Source: Oxalobacteraceae bacterium (GTDB lineage Bacteria > Pseudomonadota > Gammaproteobacteria > Burkholderiales > Burkholderiaceae_D). Taken from it: a DNA stretch of 43,067 bases. This document shows, piece by piece, positions 7,283-15,361 of this stretch (the first letter of the stretch is position 1; every line of letters starts with the position of its first letter). Below the pieces are notes generated by a model. It was given only the letters and a program-made list of their open reading frames with translations, searched no databases and was not told the DNA's origin. A program made the position numbers and the translations under genes. The stretch is taken from the NCBI GenBank assembly GCA_947464955.1, contig CANHZI010000017.1, forward strand, positions 1 through 43,067, in the 5' to 3' direction.

Positions 7283-9388
7283 ATGCGACCAGCATTCGTA
7301 AGAAACACCCTCAGCCTGATCATCTCAGGTCTATTTATCGCAGCCAGCGCTGCTCCGGCCATAGCCAGCGCTGCTGACAATTCCGCGCAAACTCAGAAAG
7401 CGACAGACAACAAGAACATCAACAAATCTTTAAGTTCTGGCATCGAGCTCCAATGGATCGATAACAATGTTCGTCCGCAAGATGATTTCTTCCGCTACAC
7501 CGCTGGAAAATGGTTAGATACAGCTGAAATCCCCGCGGATAAAGGCCGTACAGGTTCGTTTGATGCACTTGCTGAATTAGCACTCAACCAGAGTCGCGAC
7601 ATCATCCAAGATTTGGCGAGCCGCAAAGATCTTAAAGCAGGAAGCAATCAACAAAAAATCGCCGACATGTACAGCAGCTTCATGAATGAAGCGAAGATCG
7701 AAGCTGCCGATATTCGCCCTTTGAAGTCGGAGTTCACTTTTATCGACAAGCTAAAAGATAAGTCTCAATTACCGCTAGCGATGGCGCATATGGCGCGTAT
7801 CGGTGTAGGCATGCCAATTGGTGCAGGCGTAACCCAAGATGCGAAAGATTCATCTAAGTATGCGGTTTCAGTTGGCCAAGGTGGCTTGAGCCTGCCTGAT
7901 CGTGAATACTACCTCAAACTTGATGACGCCAAGTTTAAAGCGGTGCGCGAAGCCTATCTCGTTCACCTAGAAAAAATGCTGAGCATGGGAGGAATCAAAA
8001 ACCCCGCTCAAGGTGCAACAGCGATTCTCGCTCTAGAAACCGAGATCGCCAAGATTCAATGGAGTAATGTCGAAAATCGGAATCCAGTAAAAACCTACAA
8101 CAAAGTTGAGATCGCCAAACTCAGTGAATTGCTTGGCAACTTTGACTGGAAAGCCTATTTCGCTGCGAATGGTACCGGCGGTAAAGTTGATTATGTGATC
8201 GTTCGTCAACCAAGTTATCTGAGCAGTATGTCTAAGTTAATTGACGACACGCCTTTGGATGTCTGGCAAACCTATTTTAAATGGCGCGTGCTCAATGCTT
8301 ATGCACCGCTCTTGAGCAAGCGCTTCGTTGACCAAGACTTCAACTTCTCCAGTGTGACTTTGCGCGGCATTCCTGAAAATCAACCACGCTGGAAACGCGG
8401 TGTTGCACGCGTTGAAGAAAGCTTGTCTGAAGCTTTAGGTCAACTTTTTGTTGAAAAACACTTCCCCGCTTCAAGCAAAGCTCGCATGCAGGAGCTGGTG
8501 AATAATCTGCTGCTCGCTTACAAACAAAGTATTGAAACTTTACCTTGGATGGGGGCAGAAACCAAAAAAGAGGCATTGGCAAAACTAGCCAAATTCACGC
8601 CAAAAATTGGCTATCCAGATAAATGGCGCGACTATAGCAAACTCAAGATCACGCGCGATGATTTGATCGCCAACGTACGAGCGACCCGCGCCTTCAATTA
8701 TCAACGCATGATCGATCGCCTAGGCAAACCGGTTGACCGCAGTGAATGGGGCATGAGTCCACAAACTGTGAACGCTTACTACAGCCCACGCCAAAACGAA
8801 ATCGTCTTCCCTGCTGCCATCTTGCGCCCACCATTCTTCAATCCTGATGCCGACGATGCGGTCAATTATGGTGGTATCGGTGCCGTGATTGGCCATGAAA
8901 TCGGCCATGGTTTTGATGATTCAGGTAGCCAATCCGATGGCGATGGCAATTTGCGTGACTGGTGGACTGCCGAAGATAAAGCCAATTTTAAAAAATTGAC
9001 CGATGCTATGGTAGAACAATACAACGCCTACAGCCCGCTTGAAGGTTATAAAGTCAATGGCAAATTAACCTTAGGTGAAAACATCGGTGACAATTCAGGC
9101 TTAGCTATCGCGTTCAAGGCTTATCAAATCTCTTTGAATGGCAAAGAGCCTGCTGTAATCGATGGATTCACTGGCAACCAACGCGTATTCTTGGGCTGGG
9201 CTCAAGTATGGCGTGGTAAAGCACGCGACAAAGAAACAATCCGCTTGATTGCAACTGATCCACACTCACCAGCGATGTTCCGCGCCAATGGTCCATTAAC
9301 AAATCTGCCGGCATTTTACGAAGCTTTCAAAGTTCAGCCTGGCGATAAGATGTATGTAGAACCAAGTAAACGTATCAGTATTTGGTAA
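7283..9388 (+). CDS. M13-family zinc metallopeptidase (neprilysin/PepO-like)
   Basis: This is a secreted zinc endopeptidase of the neprilysin family, acting on small peptides in the periplasm. The 701-residue protein has a signal peptide (MRPAFVRNTL, hydrophobic core, cleavage near ASA), an N-terminal M13 domain, and a C-terminal catalytic domain. The latter contains NAYYSPRQNEIVFPA (from 497), the zinc motif HEIGH (His538, Glu539, His542), the third ligand Glu599 in GENIGDNSG, and the conserved closing tryptophan. The ATG at 7283 is preferred because AGAGGA (7273-7278) stands just upstream. An in-frame GTG at 7268 would overlap that site and add five residues. It has no lipobox. It is separated from the TonB receptor by that gene's terminator, so co-transcription is unlikely, though a joint role in peptide use is possible. 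Confidence 0.93.
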   Translation: MRPAFVRNTLSLIISGLFIAASAAPAIASAADNSAQTQKATDNKNINKSLSSGIELQWIDNNVRPQDDFFRYTAGKWLDTAEIPADKGRTGSFDALAELALNQSRDIIQDLASRKDLKAGSNQQKIADMYSSFMNEAKIEAADIRPLKSEFTFIDKLKDKSQLPLAMAHMARIGVGMPIGAGVTQDAKDSSKYAVSVGQGGLSLPDREYYLKLDDAKFKAVREAYLVHLEKMLSMGGIKNPAQGATAILALETEIAKIQWSNVENRNPVKTYNKVEIAKLSELLGNFDWKAYFAANGTGGKVDYVIVRQPSYLSSMSKLIDDTPLDVWQTYFKWRVLNAYAPLLSKRFVDQDFNFSSVTLRGIPENQPRWKRGVARVEESLSEALGQLFVEKHFPASSKARMQELVNNLLLAYKQSIETLPWMGAETKKEALAKLAKFTPKIGYPDKWRDYSKLKITRDDLIANVRATRAFNYQRMIDRLGKPVDRSEWGMSPQTVNAYYSPRQNEIVFPAAILRPPFFNPDADDAVNYGGIGAVIGHEIGHGFDDSGSQSDGDGNLRDWWTAEDKANFKKLTDAMVEQYNAYSPLEGYKVNGKLTLGENIGDNSGLAIAFKAYQISLNGKEPAVIDGFTGNQRVFLGWAQVWRGKARDKETIRLIATDPHSPAMFRANGPLTNLPAFYEAFKVQPGDKMYVEPSKRISIW

Positions 9389-9403
9389 TCGCGAAGCGCA
9401 AAC

Positions 9404-9439
9404 AAGAAAGCGCAGAAGATTCCTCTTCTGCGCTTTCTT
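9404..9439. terminator. Bidirectional terminator between pepO-like gene and methyltransferase
   Basis: A perfect 16-bp stem, AAGAAAGCGCAGAAGA (9404-9419) with TCTTCTGCGCTTTCTT (9424-9439), closes a TTCC loop. It lies between convergent genes. The U-tract is imperfect on both strands (TTTCTTTACTT on plus), but stem length makes it a likely terminator for both. Confidence 0.75.
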
Positions 9440-9485
9440 TACTTGTAGACGAAACCGATGCTCATCTAGTTTTTCGAGCCCGTCC

Positions 9486-10121
9486 TCAACGACGTCGCCA
9501 AATTTGCCATCGTTCTTTCCCCTCAAAGACAGCTAAAGAGTCACTCACCTCGGCGTCCTCAATACGCTCAAACTGTTCCTCCATCAAAGCTGATAATTGA
9601 GCACTACTAATGCGAAACGGCGGCCCTTTGGGACGTTTACTTGCATCTTCGTCGACAAAAAAGAATCCAAAAATAAGTCCATCTCTTGGCAATAACTCTG
9701 CCCAGCGCCGCACCACAGATGCTCTTCTCTCCGCTGGCAATGCGCAGAAGAATGCTCGCTCATAAATACAATTCAAACCGCTTGCTGGGCGATAGTCGAA
9801 AAAGTCAGCTTGCACAATGGCGTTTGTATGATTAGGGAACAAGGCTTGTGCAGTCGCCACCGCGGCCGAGGAAAAATCGATCGCGCTCACTTGCCAGCCT
9901 GACTTAATCAAGAAATCAAGTTCGTAGGCATGACCGCAACCCGGGATTAAACATACTGGACTCGGCGCTTGGAGATTAGCGGTCAAAGTTTGTACATAGT
10001 GCTGCAGGTTTTGTGGAACCGCGCCACGATTCCACGGTGTAAAACCTTTGCCAAATCTTTCATCCCAAAATTCAGCGTCTAGCGGATTTCTTGTAGCAAA
10101 TTCCATCTTCGATAAAGCCAA
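9486..10121 (-). CDS. TPMT-family SAM-dependent methyltransferase
   Basis: A class I methyltransferase of the thiopurine S-methyltransferase type, about 211 residues as usual. The N-terminal signature FWDERFGKGFTPWNRG and the SAM-binding loop CLIPGCGHAYELDFL (motif I) are clear. An acidic residue in VSAIDFS follows, then DFFDY and an aromatic stretch DGLIFGFFFVDED typical of the family. Bacterial members methylate sulfur, selenium or tellurium compounds or thiocyanate; the substrate here is unknown. Two starts are possible: TTG at 10121 or ATG at 10106 (MEFATRN); neither has a strong ribosome site. It lies 26 bp downstream of ubiB on the same strand and may be the last gene of that transcript. 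Confidence 0.85.
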   Translation of the reverse strand: MALSKMEFATRNPLDAEFWDERFGKGFTPWNRGAVPQNLQHYVQTLTANLQAPSPVCLIPGCGHAYELDFLIKSGWQVSAIDFSSAAVATAQALFPNHTNAIVQADFFDYRPASGLNCIYERAFFCALPAERRASVVRRWAELLPRDGLIFGFFFVDEDASKRPKGPPFRISSAQLSALMEEQFERIEDAEVSDSLAVFEGKERWQIWRRR

Positions 10122-10147
10122 AATTTATTCCACAGTAAATGCAGTGA

Positions 10148-11710
10148 TCAATGCCATGGATACTTCAAATAAGCTAAATAAGCCAAGCCCGCCACTGCAA
10201 CGCCAATCGCAATCGTCAAGATCGCACGCAAGAGACGGTTCGTCGATTTCTGCTCAGCTAGCAAAGTCGCCAGTAGCTGATCTTGTTGGCTGCCTTCGGC
10301 AGCTCGGGCTAAAGCTTGGTGCGCCAATCGTGGTAACTGCGGAAAGATGTGACTATAACGTGGCGCTTCAGCGCGAAGTTTGTCGATCAACCCGCGCCAC
10401 CCCACTTGCTCGCTCATCCAACGCTCCAGGTATGGTTTAGCGGTTTTCCACAAATCGAGATCGGGATCGAGTTGTCGGCCTAGGCCTTCAATATTCAATA
10501 AAGTCTTCTGCAATAAAACCAATTGCGGCTGAACTTCAACGTTAAAACGACGCGAAGTCTGGAACAAGCGCAAAAGCACTTGGCCGAACGAAATATCTTT
10601 CAAAGGTCGATCAAAGATAGGCTCACAACAGGCGCGAACCGCTGCTTCTAATTCATCGACTCGTGTCTCTTTGGGCGCCCATCCTGATTCAATATGCGCT
10701 TCTGCAACGCGTTTATAATCGCGACGGAAAAACGCAAGAAAATTCTGGGACAAGTAATCTTTATCGTAATCATTGAGTGTCCCAACAATACCAAAATCCA
10801 AGGCGATATAACGCCCTAGAGTCGCAGGGTCTGTCGATACCAAAATATTCCCCGGATGCATATCAGCATGAAAGAATCCATCTCGGAAAATCTGCGTAAA
10901 GAAGATCGTGACGCCATCGCGGGAAAGCTTACCGAGATCGACCCCCGCCTCTTTCAACTTATCCGTTTGCGAAATGGGGATGCCGCGCATACGCTCCATC
11001 ACAATCACTGAGGGGGAACAATAATCCCAGTACATCTCCGGTACAATCAACAAATCTGAGTCAGCAAAATTACGACGCAATTGGCTGCCATTCGCTGCCT
11101 CGCGCATGAGATCGAGTTCATCATGCAGGTACTTGTCGAACTCGCCCACCACCTCTTTGGCCTTGAGACGTTTACCGTCAGCCCACAGAAACTCCAACCA
11201 ACCTGCGGCGATTTTCATCAAAGCGACGTCGCGGTCAATCGTATCTTTCATCCCAGGACGTAACACCTTAACAGCCGCCTCACGGCCATCTTTGAGCGTG
11301 GCAAAGTGAACTTGCGCAATCGATGCGGAAGCGACAGGAATCCGTTCAAAACTAGCAAACAATTGATCGGGATGTGCGCCAAGAGACTTGGTAATTTGCG
11401 CAACCGCTAAATCGGGGTCAAACGAAGGCACACGATCCTGTAAGAGCGCGAGTTCATCTGCCACATCTGGCGGCATCAGATCGCGACGGGTCGACAAGAC
11501 TTGACCAAACTTAACAAAGATAGGACCTAATTCTTCCAACGCTCGGCGCAAGCGCTCCCCCCGTGGGGCAGAAAGATCACGCCAGAACAAAATGGTTTGA
11601 ATAAATTTGGCGGTGCGAGGGACACGCAATCCTGACATCGCGATTTCATCAATGCCATATTGCAATACGATACGAACAATCTTGAATAAACGTAGGGAAT
11701 TTAAAATCAT
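10148..11710 (-). CDS. ubiB: UbiB, ubiquinone biosynthesis atypical kinase/ATPase
   Basis: UbiB is a membrane-anchored ATPase of the ABC1/ADCK/COQ8 kinase-like family that supports the UbiE-UbiJ-UbiK ubiquinone assembly complex. The 520-residue protein shows the family's KxGQ motif in [16 protein letters not shown] (65-80), the alanine-rich loop ASASIAQVH replacing the kinase Gly-rich loop, the catalytic loop [12 protein letters not shown] near 280, and the metal-binding ALDFG. Two C-terminal hydrophobic helices (about 495-515) anchor it. Its ATG overlaps the ubiJ stop by four bases (ATGA), implying translational coupling. The start and length match E. coli UbiB closely. Confidence 0.96.
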   Translation of the reverse strand: MILNSLRLFKIVRIVLQYGIDEIAMSGLRVPRTAKFIQTILFWRDLSAPRGERLRRALEELGPIFVKFGQVLSTRRDLMPPDVADELALLQDRVPSFDPDLAVAQITKSLGAHPDQLFASFERIPVASASIAQVHFATLKDGREAAVKVLRPGMKDTIDRDVALMKIAAGWLEFLWADGKRLKAKEVVGEFDKYLHDELDLMREAANGSQLRRNFADSDLLIVPEMYWDYCSPSVIVMERMRGIPISQTDKLKEAGVDLGKLSRDGVTIFFTQIFRDGFFHADMHPGNILVSTDPATLGRYIALDFGIVGTLNDYDKDYLSQNFLAFFRRDYKRVAEAHIESGWAPKETRVDELEAAVRACCEPIFDRPLKDISFGQVLLRLFQTSRRFNVEVQPQLVLLQKTLLNIEGLGRQLDPDLDLWKTAKPYLERWMSEQVGWRGLIDKLRAEAPRYSHIFPQLPRLAHQALARAAEGSQQDQLLATLLAEQKSTNRLLRAILTIAIGVAVAGLAYLAYLKYPWH

Positions 11711-12294
11711 TTCTGCACTTTCATCTTTTCCAAACGTTCGATTCTTTTCATCATGCGTTCCACATCGTCACGGGTTTTAACTACTTGACTGGCAAAAGCC
11801 TGCAAGGCCTGTGGCCGCACCAGCATTGGATTCTCCTCTATGAAATATTCGGCAAAATTTTCCTTGAAACTCTGCTGCGTACGTTGAAAATGGCTGAGCA
11901 TAGCCTGTCCGCCTGCGACCATTCGAGTTGCTGTAATATCACCAAACATCTGGGCCAAATCTTCTTCGATTTCCCAACGTAAATCTTGGCTCAAACCTGA
12001 GATCACATTGGCTAAGTCGGCATCCCCCTCAATTTTGACATAGGAGACGGCTTTCTTCGGATCTTGAGCGATCAAGGGCAAATCCGCAGGTTGAATGCGC
12101 AAACGGACATCACTCGCATCGGTTTGCGTATCTGCCGCTTGTAACAAGCCATCAGCGGCAATCCGTACGCGCAACTGGATAAGATCGAGATCAATGCAAA
12201 CGAGTTTATTGGCATGCTTTTGCAGGCGTTCGCGTGCCCAAGGCTCTTTGGCCAATAAATGGTTGACGAAGAGGGCGAAAGAAGTAGAAATCAT
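11707..12294 (-). CDS. ubiJ: UbiJ, SCP2-domain ubiquinone biosynthesis accessory factor
   Basis: UbiJ is a lipid-binding accessory protein that presents the hydrophobic intermediates to the hydroxylases and methylases of aerobic ubiquinone synthesis. The 195-residue protein has an SCP2-type domain in its first two thirds ([17 protein letters not shown], then [19 protein letters not shown]) and a charged C-terminal coiled coil ending [15 protein letters not shown], as in E. coli UbiJ. ATG at 12294 gives the familiar short hydrophobic start; a TTG three codons earlier is possible. The start codon lies only about a dozen bases past a strong terminator hairpin, so expression needs readthrough or a hidden promoter. 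It is coupled to ubiB by a 4-base overlap. Confidence 0.9.
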   Translation of the reverse strand: MISTSFALFVNHLLAKEPWARERLQKHANKLVCIDLDLIQLRVRIAADGLLQAADTQTDASDVRLRIQPADLPLIAQDPKKAVSYVKIEGDADLANVISGLSQDLRWEIEEDLAQMFGDITATRMVAGGQAMLSHFQRTQQSFKENFAEYFIEENPMLVRPQALQAFASQVVKTRDDVERMMKRIERLEKMKVQK

Positions 12295-12305
12295 GAGGCT
12301 CAAAT

Positions 12306-12335
12306 AAAAAAACCGCGCATGATGTATGCGCGGTT
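12306..12335 (-). terminator. Terminator between Tim44-like gene and ubiJ, abutting the ubiJ start
   Basis: Read on the minus strand, AACCGCGCAT (12335-12326), a five-base loop and ATGCGCGGTT (12320-12311) form a perfect 10-bp GC-rich stem followed by seven T (12312-12306). It would end the ubiE/Tim44-like transcript. The T-run stops about 11 bases before the ubiJ ATG, which is unusually close. Confidence 0.85.
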
Positions 12336-12450
12336 CTCAGTTTAACAGCAAACCCCGATTTCGCTGAATCTCCGTTCAAATCAAGCTTGTTTCAAGACAA
12401 ATTTTCATCGAAGAAACGCCGCCACGAGCTGGGGTTAATGCTCAATTGAC

Positions 12451-13461
12451 TTAATTGAGTTGTTGAATACCCGCCAAGACCCAACCAGACTGACCATTGA
12501 TTGGTTTCGCCAAATTCCATACCTCAGCGAAAGGCTCAGCGTTTGCTGCACCACCCTCTTTAATCGTGCCGGTGAATTTCACGCTCGCTAAGTAATCATA
12601 GGCTTGGGTTTCGACGCCGAGCAACTCTGCATCCAAAGTGACCACGTCAGTTTCATTCTTAGCAGCACCGCGATCTTGCAATTCCAATTTCATTTCCGCG
12701 AACATTTCTGGTGAAGTAAATTCGCGAATATCGTTGATGTCTCCGCGATCCCAGGCTGCCTGCAAACGAATGTAATTCGATTTGGCATGACGCAAGAAGC
12801 CAGCGACATCGAAATCAGCAGGAATTTGCCATGTAGCCTGATTTGCAGGAACTTCATTCAAGTTTGCGGTGCTGACGGAAGCCGGTGTAAAAGCTTGAGG
12901 CGCTTGATTCAGGTTTGCAGTACTCACTGATGCTGGAGTAAAGGCCTGTGGTTGTGCCTGCGTCTGTTGATCAAAACGCTGTGCTGAATCATCGTGATTC
13001 GGCATGCCTGCATAGGCTGGCTGTTGGCCTTGCGCATTAAACATGGACGGTGCGCCCGCATTTTTCTTTCTGGTGAATAAACGATACACGAAGAAAATCG
13101 CGAGACCGATCAAGGCAAACGTAAAGATTGAACCCAAGGCACTAGCCAATGCGCCACCCATACCGAGAGACGAGAACAAACTCGCTAAAAGCGCACCACC
13201 GATCAAGCCACCAATAATGCCTTTCCAAGGCAAACCTGGTTTTTTCGGTGGAATTGGTGCCGCTGCGTTTGGTGTACCTGGTTTCGCTGCGGCAGCAGGG
13301 GTGACCGGAGCACCCGGTGTCGCCGCTGGTGCTTTCTGCGTGACATTATTCGATTGACGGCCAAAAGAACCGCGTTTACCCATACGTTGGGCATCCGCAT
13401 CTGCAGCGACCATAGTCATGGCGCCAAACAATAAAGCGACACTCAACAAGATGTGTTTCAT
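12451..13461 (-). CDS. Tim44-like domain membrane protein
   Basis: A 336-residue exported or membrane-bound protein with a C-terminal Tim44/MBA1-like fold (about 215-335: DVAGFLRHAKSNYIRLQAAWDRGD, then RDIREFTSPEMF-type core and WNLAKPINGQSGWVLAGIQQL). The N-terminus has a signal-like helix (MKHILLSVALLFGAMTMVAA). An Ala/Pro-rich linker follows, then a Gly-rich hydrophobic pair of helices (about 85-130). After this comes a Gln-rich linker with a tandem repeat of QAFTPASVSTANLN. ATG at 13461 is chosen because AGGAG stands seven bases upstream; a longer frame exists without such a site. The gene is regularly found between ubiE and ubiJ in betaproteobacteria. Its function is not established; a link to ubiquinone or membrane assembly is only by context. 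Confidence 0.85.
   Translation of the reverse strand: MKHILLSVALLFGAMTMVAADADAQRMGKRGSFGRQSNNVTQKAPAATPGAPVTPAAAAKPGTPNAAAPIPPKKPGLPWKGIIGGLIGGALLASLFSSLGMGGALASALGSIFTFALIGLAIFFVYRLFTRKKNAGAPSMFNAQGQQPAYAGMPNHDDSAQRFDQQTQAQPQAFTPASVSTANLNQAPQAFTPASVSTANLNEVPANQATWQIPADFDVAGFLRHAKSNYIRLQAAWDRGDINDIREFTSPEMFAEMKLELQDRGAAKNETDVVTLDAELLGVETQAYDYLASVKFTGTIKEGGAANAEPFAEVWNLAKPINGQSGWVLAGIQQLN
12847..12948 (-). repeat. Two 51-bp tandem coding repeats in the Tim44-like gene
   Basis: Two adjacent 17-codon units (12847-12897 and 12898-12948) encode QAFTPASVSTANLN plus QAP or EVP; 15 of 17 residues match. Many codons differ at third positions (for example TTG versus CTG, ACC versus ACT), so the duplication is old and the peptide has been kept. 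It sits in the linker between the membrane helices and the Tim44-like domain. Confidence 0.85.
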
Positions 13462-13541
13462 GTATATCTCCTGTAAAACCAAATTAAATGCCAAATTCGA
13501 ATGATCTACGCAATCGATTCATCGCGCAAAAGCTCAAACCT

Positions 13542-14306
13542 CTAAACCTTAATACCGGTATGCAAAGCAGCCACACCAGCCGTTAAATTAAAATACTCTA
13601 CTCGTTCTAAACCAGCATCCTGCATCATCCCTTTGAGTGTTTCCTGGTCGGGATGCATACGGATTGATTCCGCCAAATAGCGATAGCTGTCGGCGTCATT
13701 CGCAATCTTTTGCCCTAACCATGGCAAGACCTTAAACGAATACAAATCGTAGGGTTTTTGCAATGCCTCAGGTACTTTCGAAAATTCCAAGACCAACAAT
13801 TTCCCACCTGGTTTCAACACCCTCTGCATTTCTTTAAGTGCTTGATCTTTGTGCGTCATATTGCGCAAACCGAAGGCCACACTGACACGGTCAAAATAGT
13901 TGTCCGGAAACGGCAATTTTTCTGCGTCACACAATAAGGTTGGGGTAATCAAGCCCTTATTCAATAGACGATCACGACCGACGCGTAACATCGACTCATT
14001 GATATCGGTATGCCAAACCTCACCACTCTTACCCGCTTGCTTGACAAATTCCTTCGCCAAATCACCGGTACCACCCGCGATATCGAGCACCTTGAAACCC
14101 GGACGCACACCCGCTTGCGCAATGGTGAAAACTTTCCAGACACGATGCAAACCGGCCGACATCAAATCGTTCATGACGTCATATTTCGCTGCGACAGAGT
14201 GGAAGACCTCGGCTACTTTGTGGACCTTTTCTTCTTCCGCGACTGTGGTGTAACCAAAGTGTGTTGTGCTAGTTGTATTTACGTTGCTCGTAGATTGTTC
14301 GCTCAT
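13542..14306 (-). CDS. ubiE: UbiE, ubiquinone/menaquinone C-methyltransferase
   Basis: UbiE performs the C-2 methylation of the ubiquinone precursor DDMQH2 (and of demethylmenaquinone where made) using SAM. The 254-residue protein shows the class I SAM fold with motif [16 protein letters not shown], the acidic [21 protein letters not shown], and the UbiE signature [24 protein letters not shown]. The C-terminal [17 protein letters not shown] is typical. ATG at 14306 is supported by AGGAAA upstream; a longer frame to 14369 lacks a site. It begins with a Ser/Thr/Asn-rich tail of about 18 residues before FGYTTV. The Tim44-like gene follows after 80 bp, then ubiJ-ubiB. Confidence 0.96.
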   Translation of the reverse strand: MSEQSTSNVNTTSTTHFGYTTVAEEEKVHKVAEVFHSVAAKYDVMNDLMSAGLHRVWKVFTIAQAGVRPGFKVLDIAGGTGDLAKEFVKQAGKSGEVWHTDINESMLRVGRDRLLNKGLITPTLLCDAEKLPFPDNYFDRVSVAFGLRNMTHKDQALKEMQRVLKPGGKLLVLEFSKVPEALQKPYDLYSFKVLPWLGQKIANDADSYRYLAESIRMHPDQETLKGMMQDAGLERVEYFNLTAGVAALHTGIKV

Positions 14307-14486
14307 GCGATTTCCTTGCTTTCTTGTTAAGCACTCATATACCAAAAGACCGGCGCGCTCAACATCCAAAACGGCAATTTCTTGATTCAGGCGGGATTAT
14401 AGAGCGGAATCGCGATTTCGCGCCCGCTCAAAGGTGATTTTCCGCAAAATTTCTGCGGTAATTTTTTGGATTTGTTAACGTAGATA

Positions 14487-14921
14487 TTACCTGCTACCGC
14501 AGGATGACTTGCCAATGACAGGTTGTTCAGCGTCGCGTCCGCTTTCACCCTGATATCCAGCAGCCTGCAAACGGGCTAAGTAGTCGGCCCATAATTGGTC
14601 TTGATATTGTCCCAGCCAATACAGATAGGCCCAAGTGAAAATGCCGGTGTCATGGGCATCTGTGAATAACAATTTAATCGCGTAATGACCAACAGGCTCG
14701 ATCCCTGTCACACTCACTAAACGTTTGCCAACTTGTAAAACTTCTTGGCCTTCGCCGTGCCCGCGCACTTCAGCAGATGGCGAATACACGCGCATCAATT
14801 CAAATGGAATCGTAAAATTTGCACCGTCATCGAAACCAATCTCTAAGCAGCGTGATACCGTTCGCGCGTTAATCGAGCTTGCTTGGACAGTTTTGGTAAT
14901 TGGTGGAGGTAGTTGGCTCAT
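14487..14921 (-). CDS. DUF971-domain protein
   Basis: A 144-residue protein with a DUF971 domain (the gamma-butyrobetaine hydroxylase N-terminal-like fold), visible in LEIGFDDGANFTIPFELMRVYSPSAEVRGH, VSVTGIEPVGHYAIKLLFTDAHDTGIFTWAYLYWLG. In ApbC/Mrp relatives this domain is linked to Fe-S cluster handling; the free-standing form has no settled role. It usually sits just upstream of ubiE in betaproteobacteria, as here (180 bp). The C-terminus ends in a Cys-containing tail. ATG at 14921 is taken; a TTG one codon earlier is possible. It follows the HIT gene by 17 bp, so they likely share a transcript. Confidence 0.85.
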   Translation of the reverse strand: MSQLPPPITKTVQASSINARTVSRCLEIGFDDGANFTIPFELMRVYSPSAEVRGHGEGQEVLQVGKRLVSVTGIEPVGHYAIKLLFTDAHDTGIFTWAYLYWLGQYQDQLWADYLARLQAAGYQGESGRDAEQPVIGKSSCGSR

Positions 14922-14938
14922 CAAATTATCAGAAAATA

Positions 14939-15361
14939 TCAGATCGCAAACATACTCTGAATCTGCGCACGCAATGTGGGCAGCAAAGCACGTTTTGCGT
15001 CTATGTCTAGTGAAGATCTGTCAGCGTTCGCCCAGATCGGGTTAGGGAAATGCGCATCATCAAGATAACGCGGGATCACGTGCCAATGCAGGTGTGGCAC
15101 CATGTTCCCCAAACTCGCAAGATTGATTTTATGCGGCTGCATCACATCACGTACTGCCTGCTCCACTTTGCACACCGCTTGCATCAAGCTGGACCGATCG
15201 CTGATCGGGAGATCAGTCATTTCCTTGGCATGGGCATTCCAAATCACCCGACAAAAACCTGGGTAATTCGCATCATCAATTAGCACCACACGAAGTTGTG
15301 TGGTATTGACGATGACCTCACCGCCATCGACGGTGCAGAGTTCACATACTTGCGTCATCAT
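14939..15361 (-). CDS. HIT-family nucleotide hydrolase/transferase
   Basis: This 140-residue protein carries the histidine-triad motif in NMVPHLHWHVIPRY (His90, His92, His94), which hydrolyses or transfers nucleotidyl groups from substrates such as adenosine phosphoramidates. A Cys6-Glu-Leu-Cys9 pair near the start resembles a zinc-binding half-site. The ATG overlaps the stop of the upstream oxidoreductase (TAATG), so translation is probably coupled. The natural substrate cannot be read from sequence. Confidence 0.92.
   Translation of the reverse strand: MMTQVCELCTVDGGEVIVNTTQLRVVLIDDANYPGFCRVIWNAHAKEMTDLPISDRSSLMQAVCKVEQAVRDVMQPHKINLASLGNMVPHLHWHVIPRYLDDAHFPNPIWANADRSSLDIDAKRALLPTLRAQIQSMFAI

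Noticed and set aside
14453-14502. Inverted repeat CTGCGGTA / TACCGCAG near the DUF971 gene end as terminator
   Set aside because: The loop would be about 34 bases and one arm lies within coding sequence; too weak to call.
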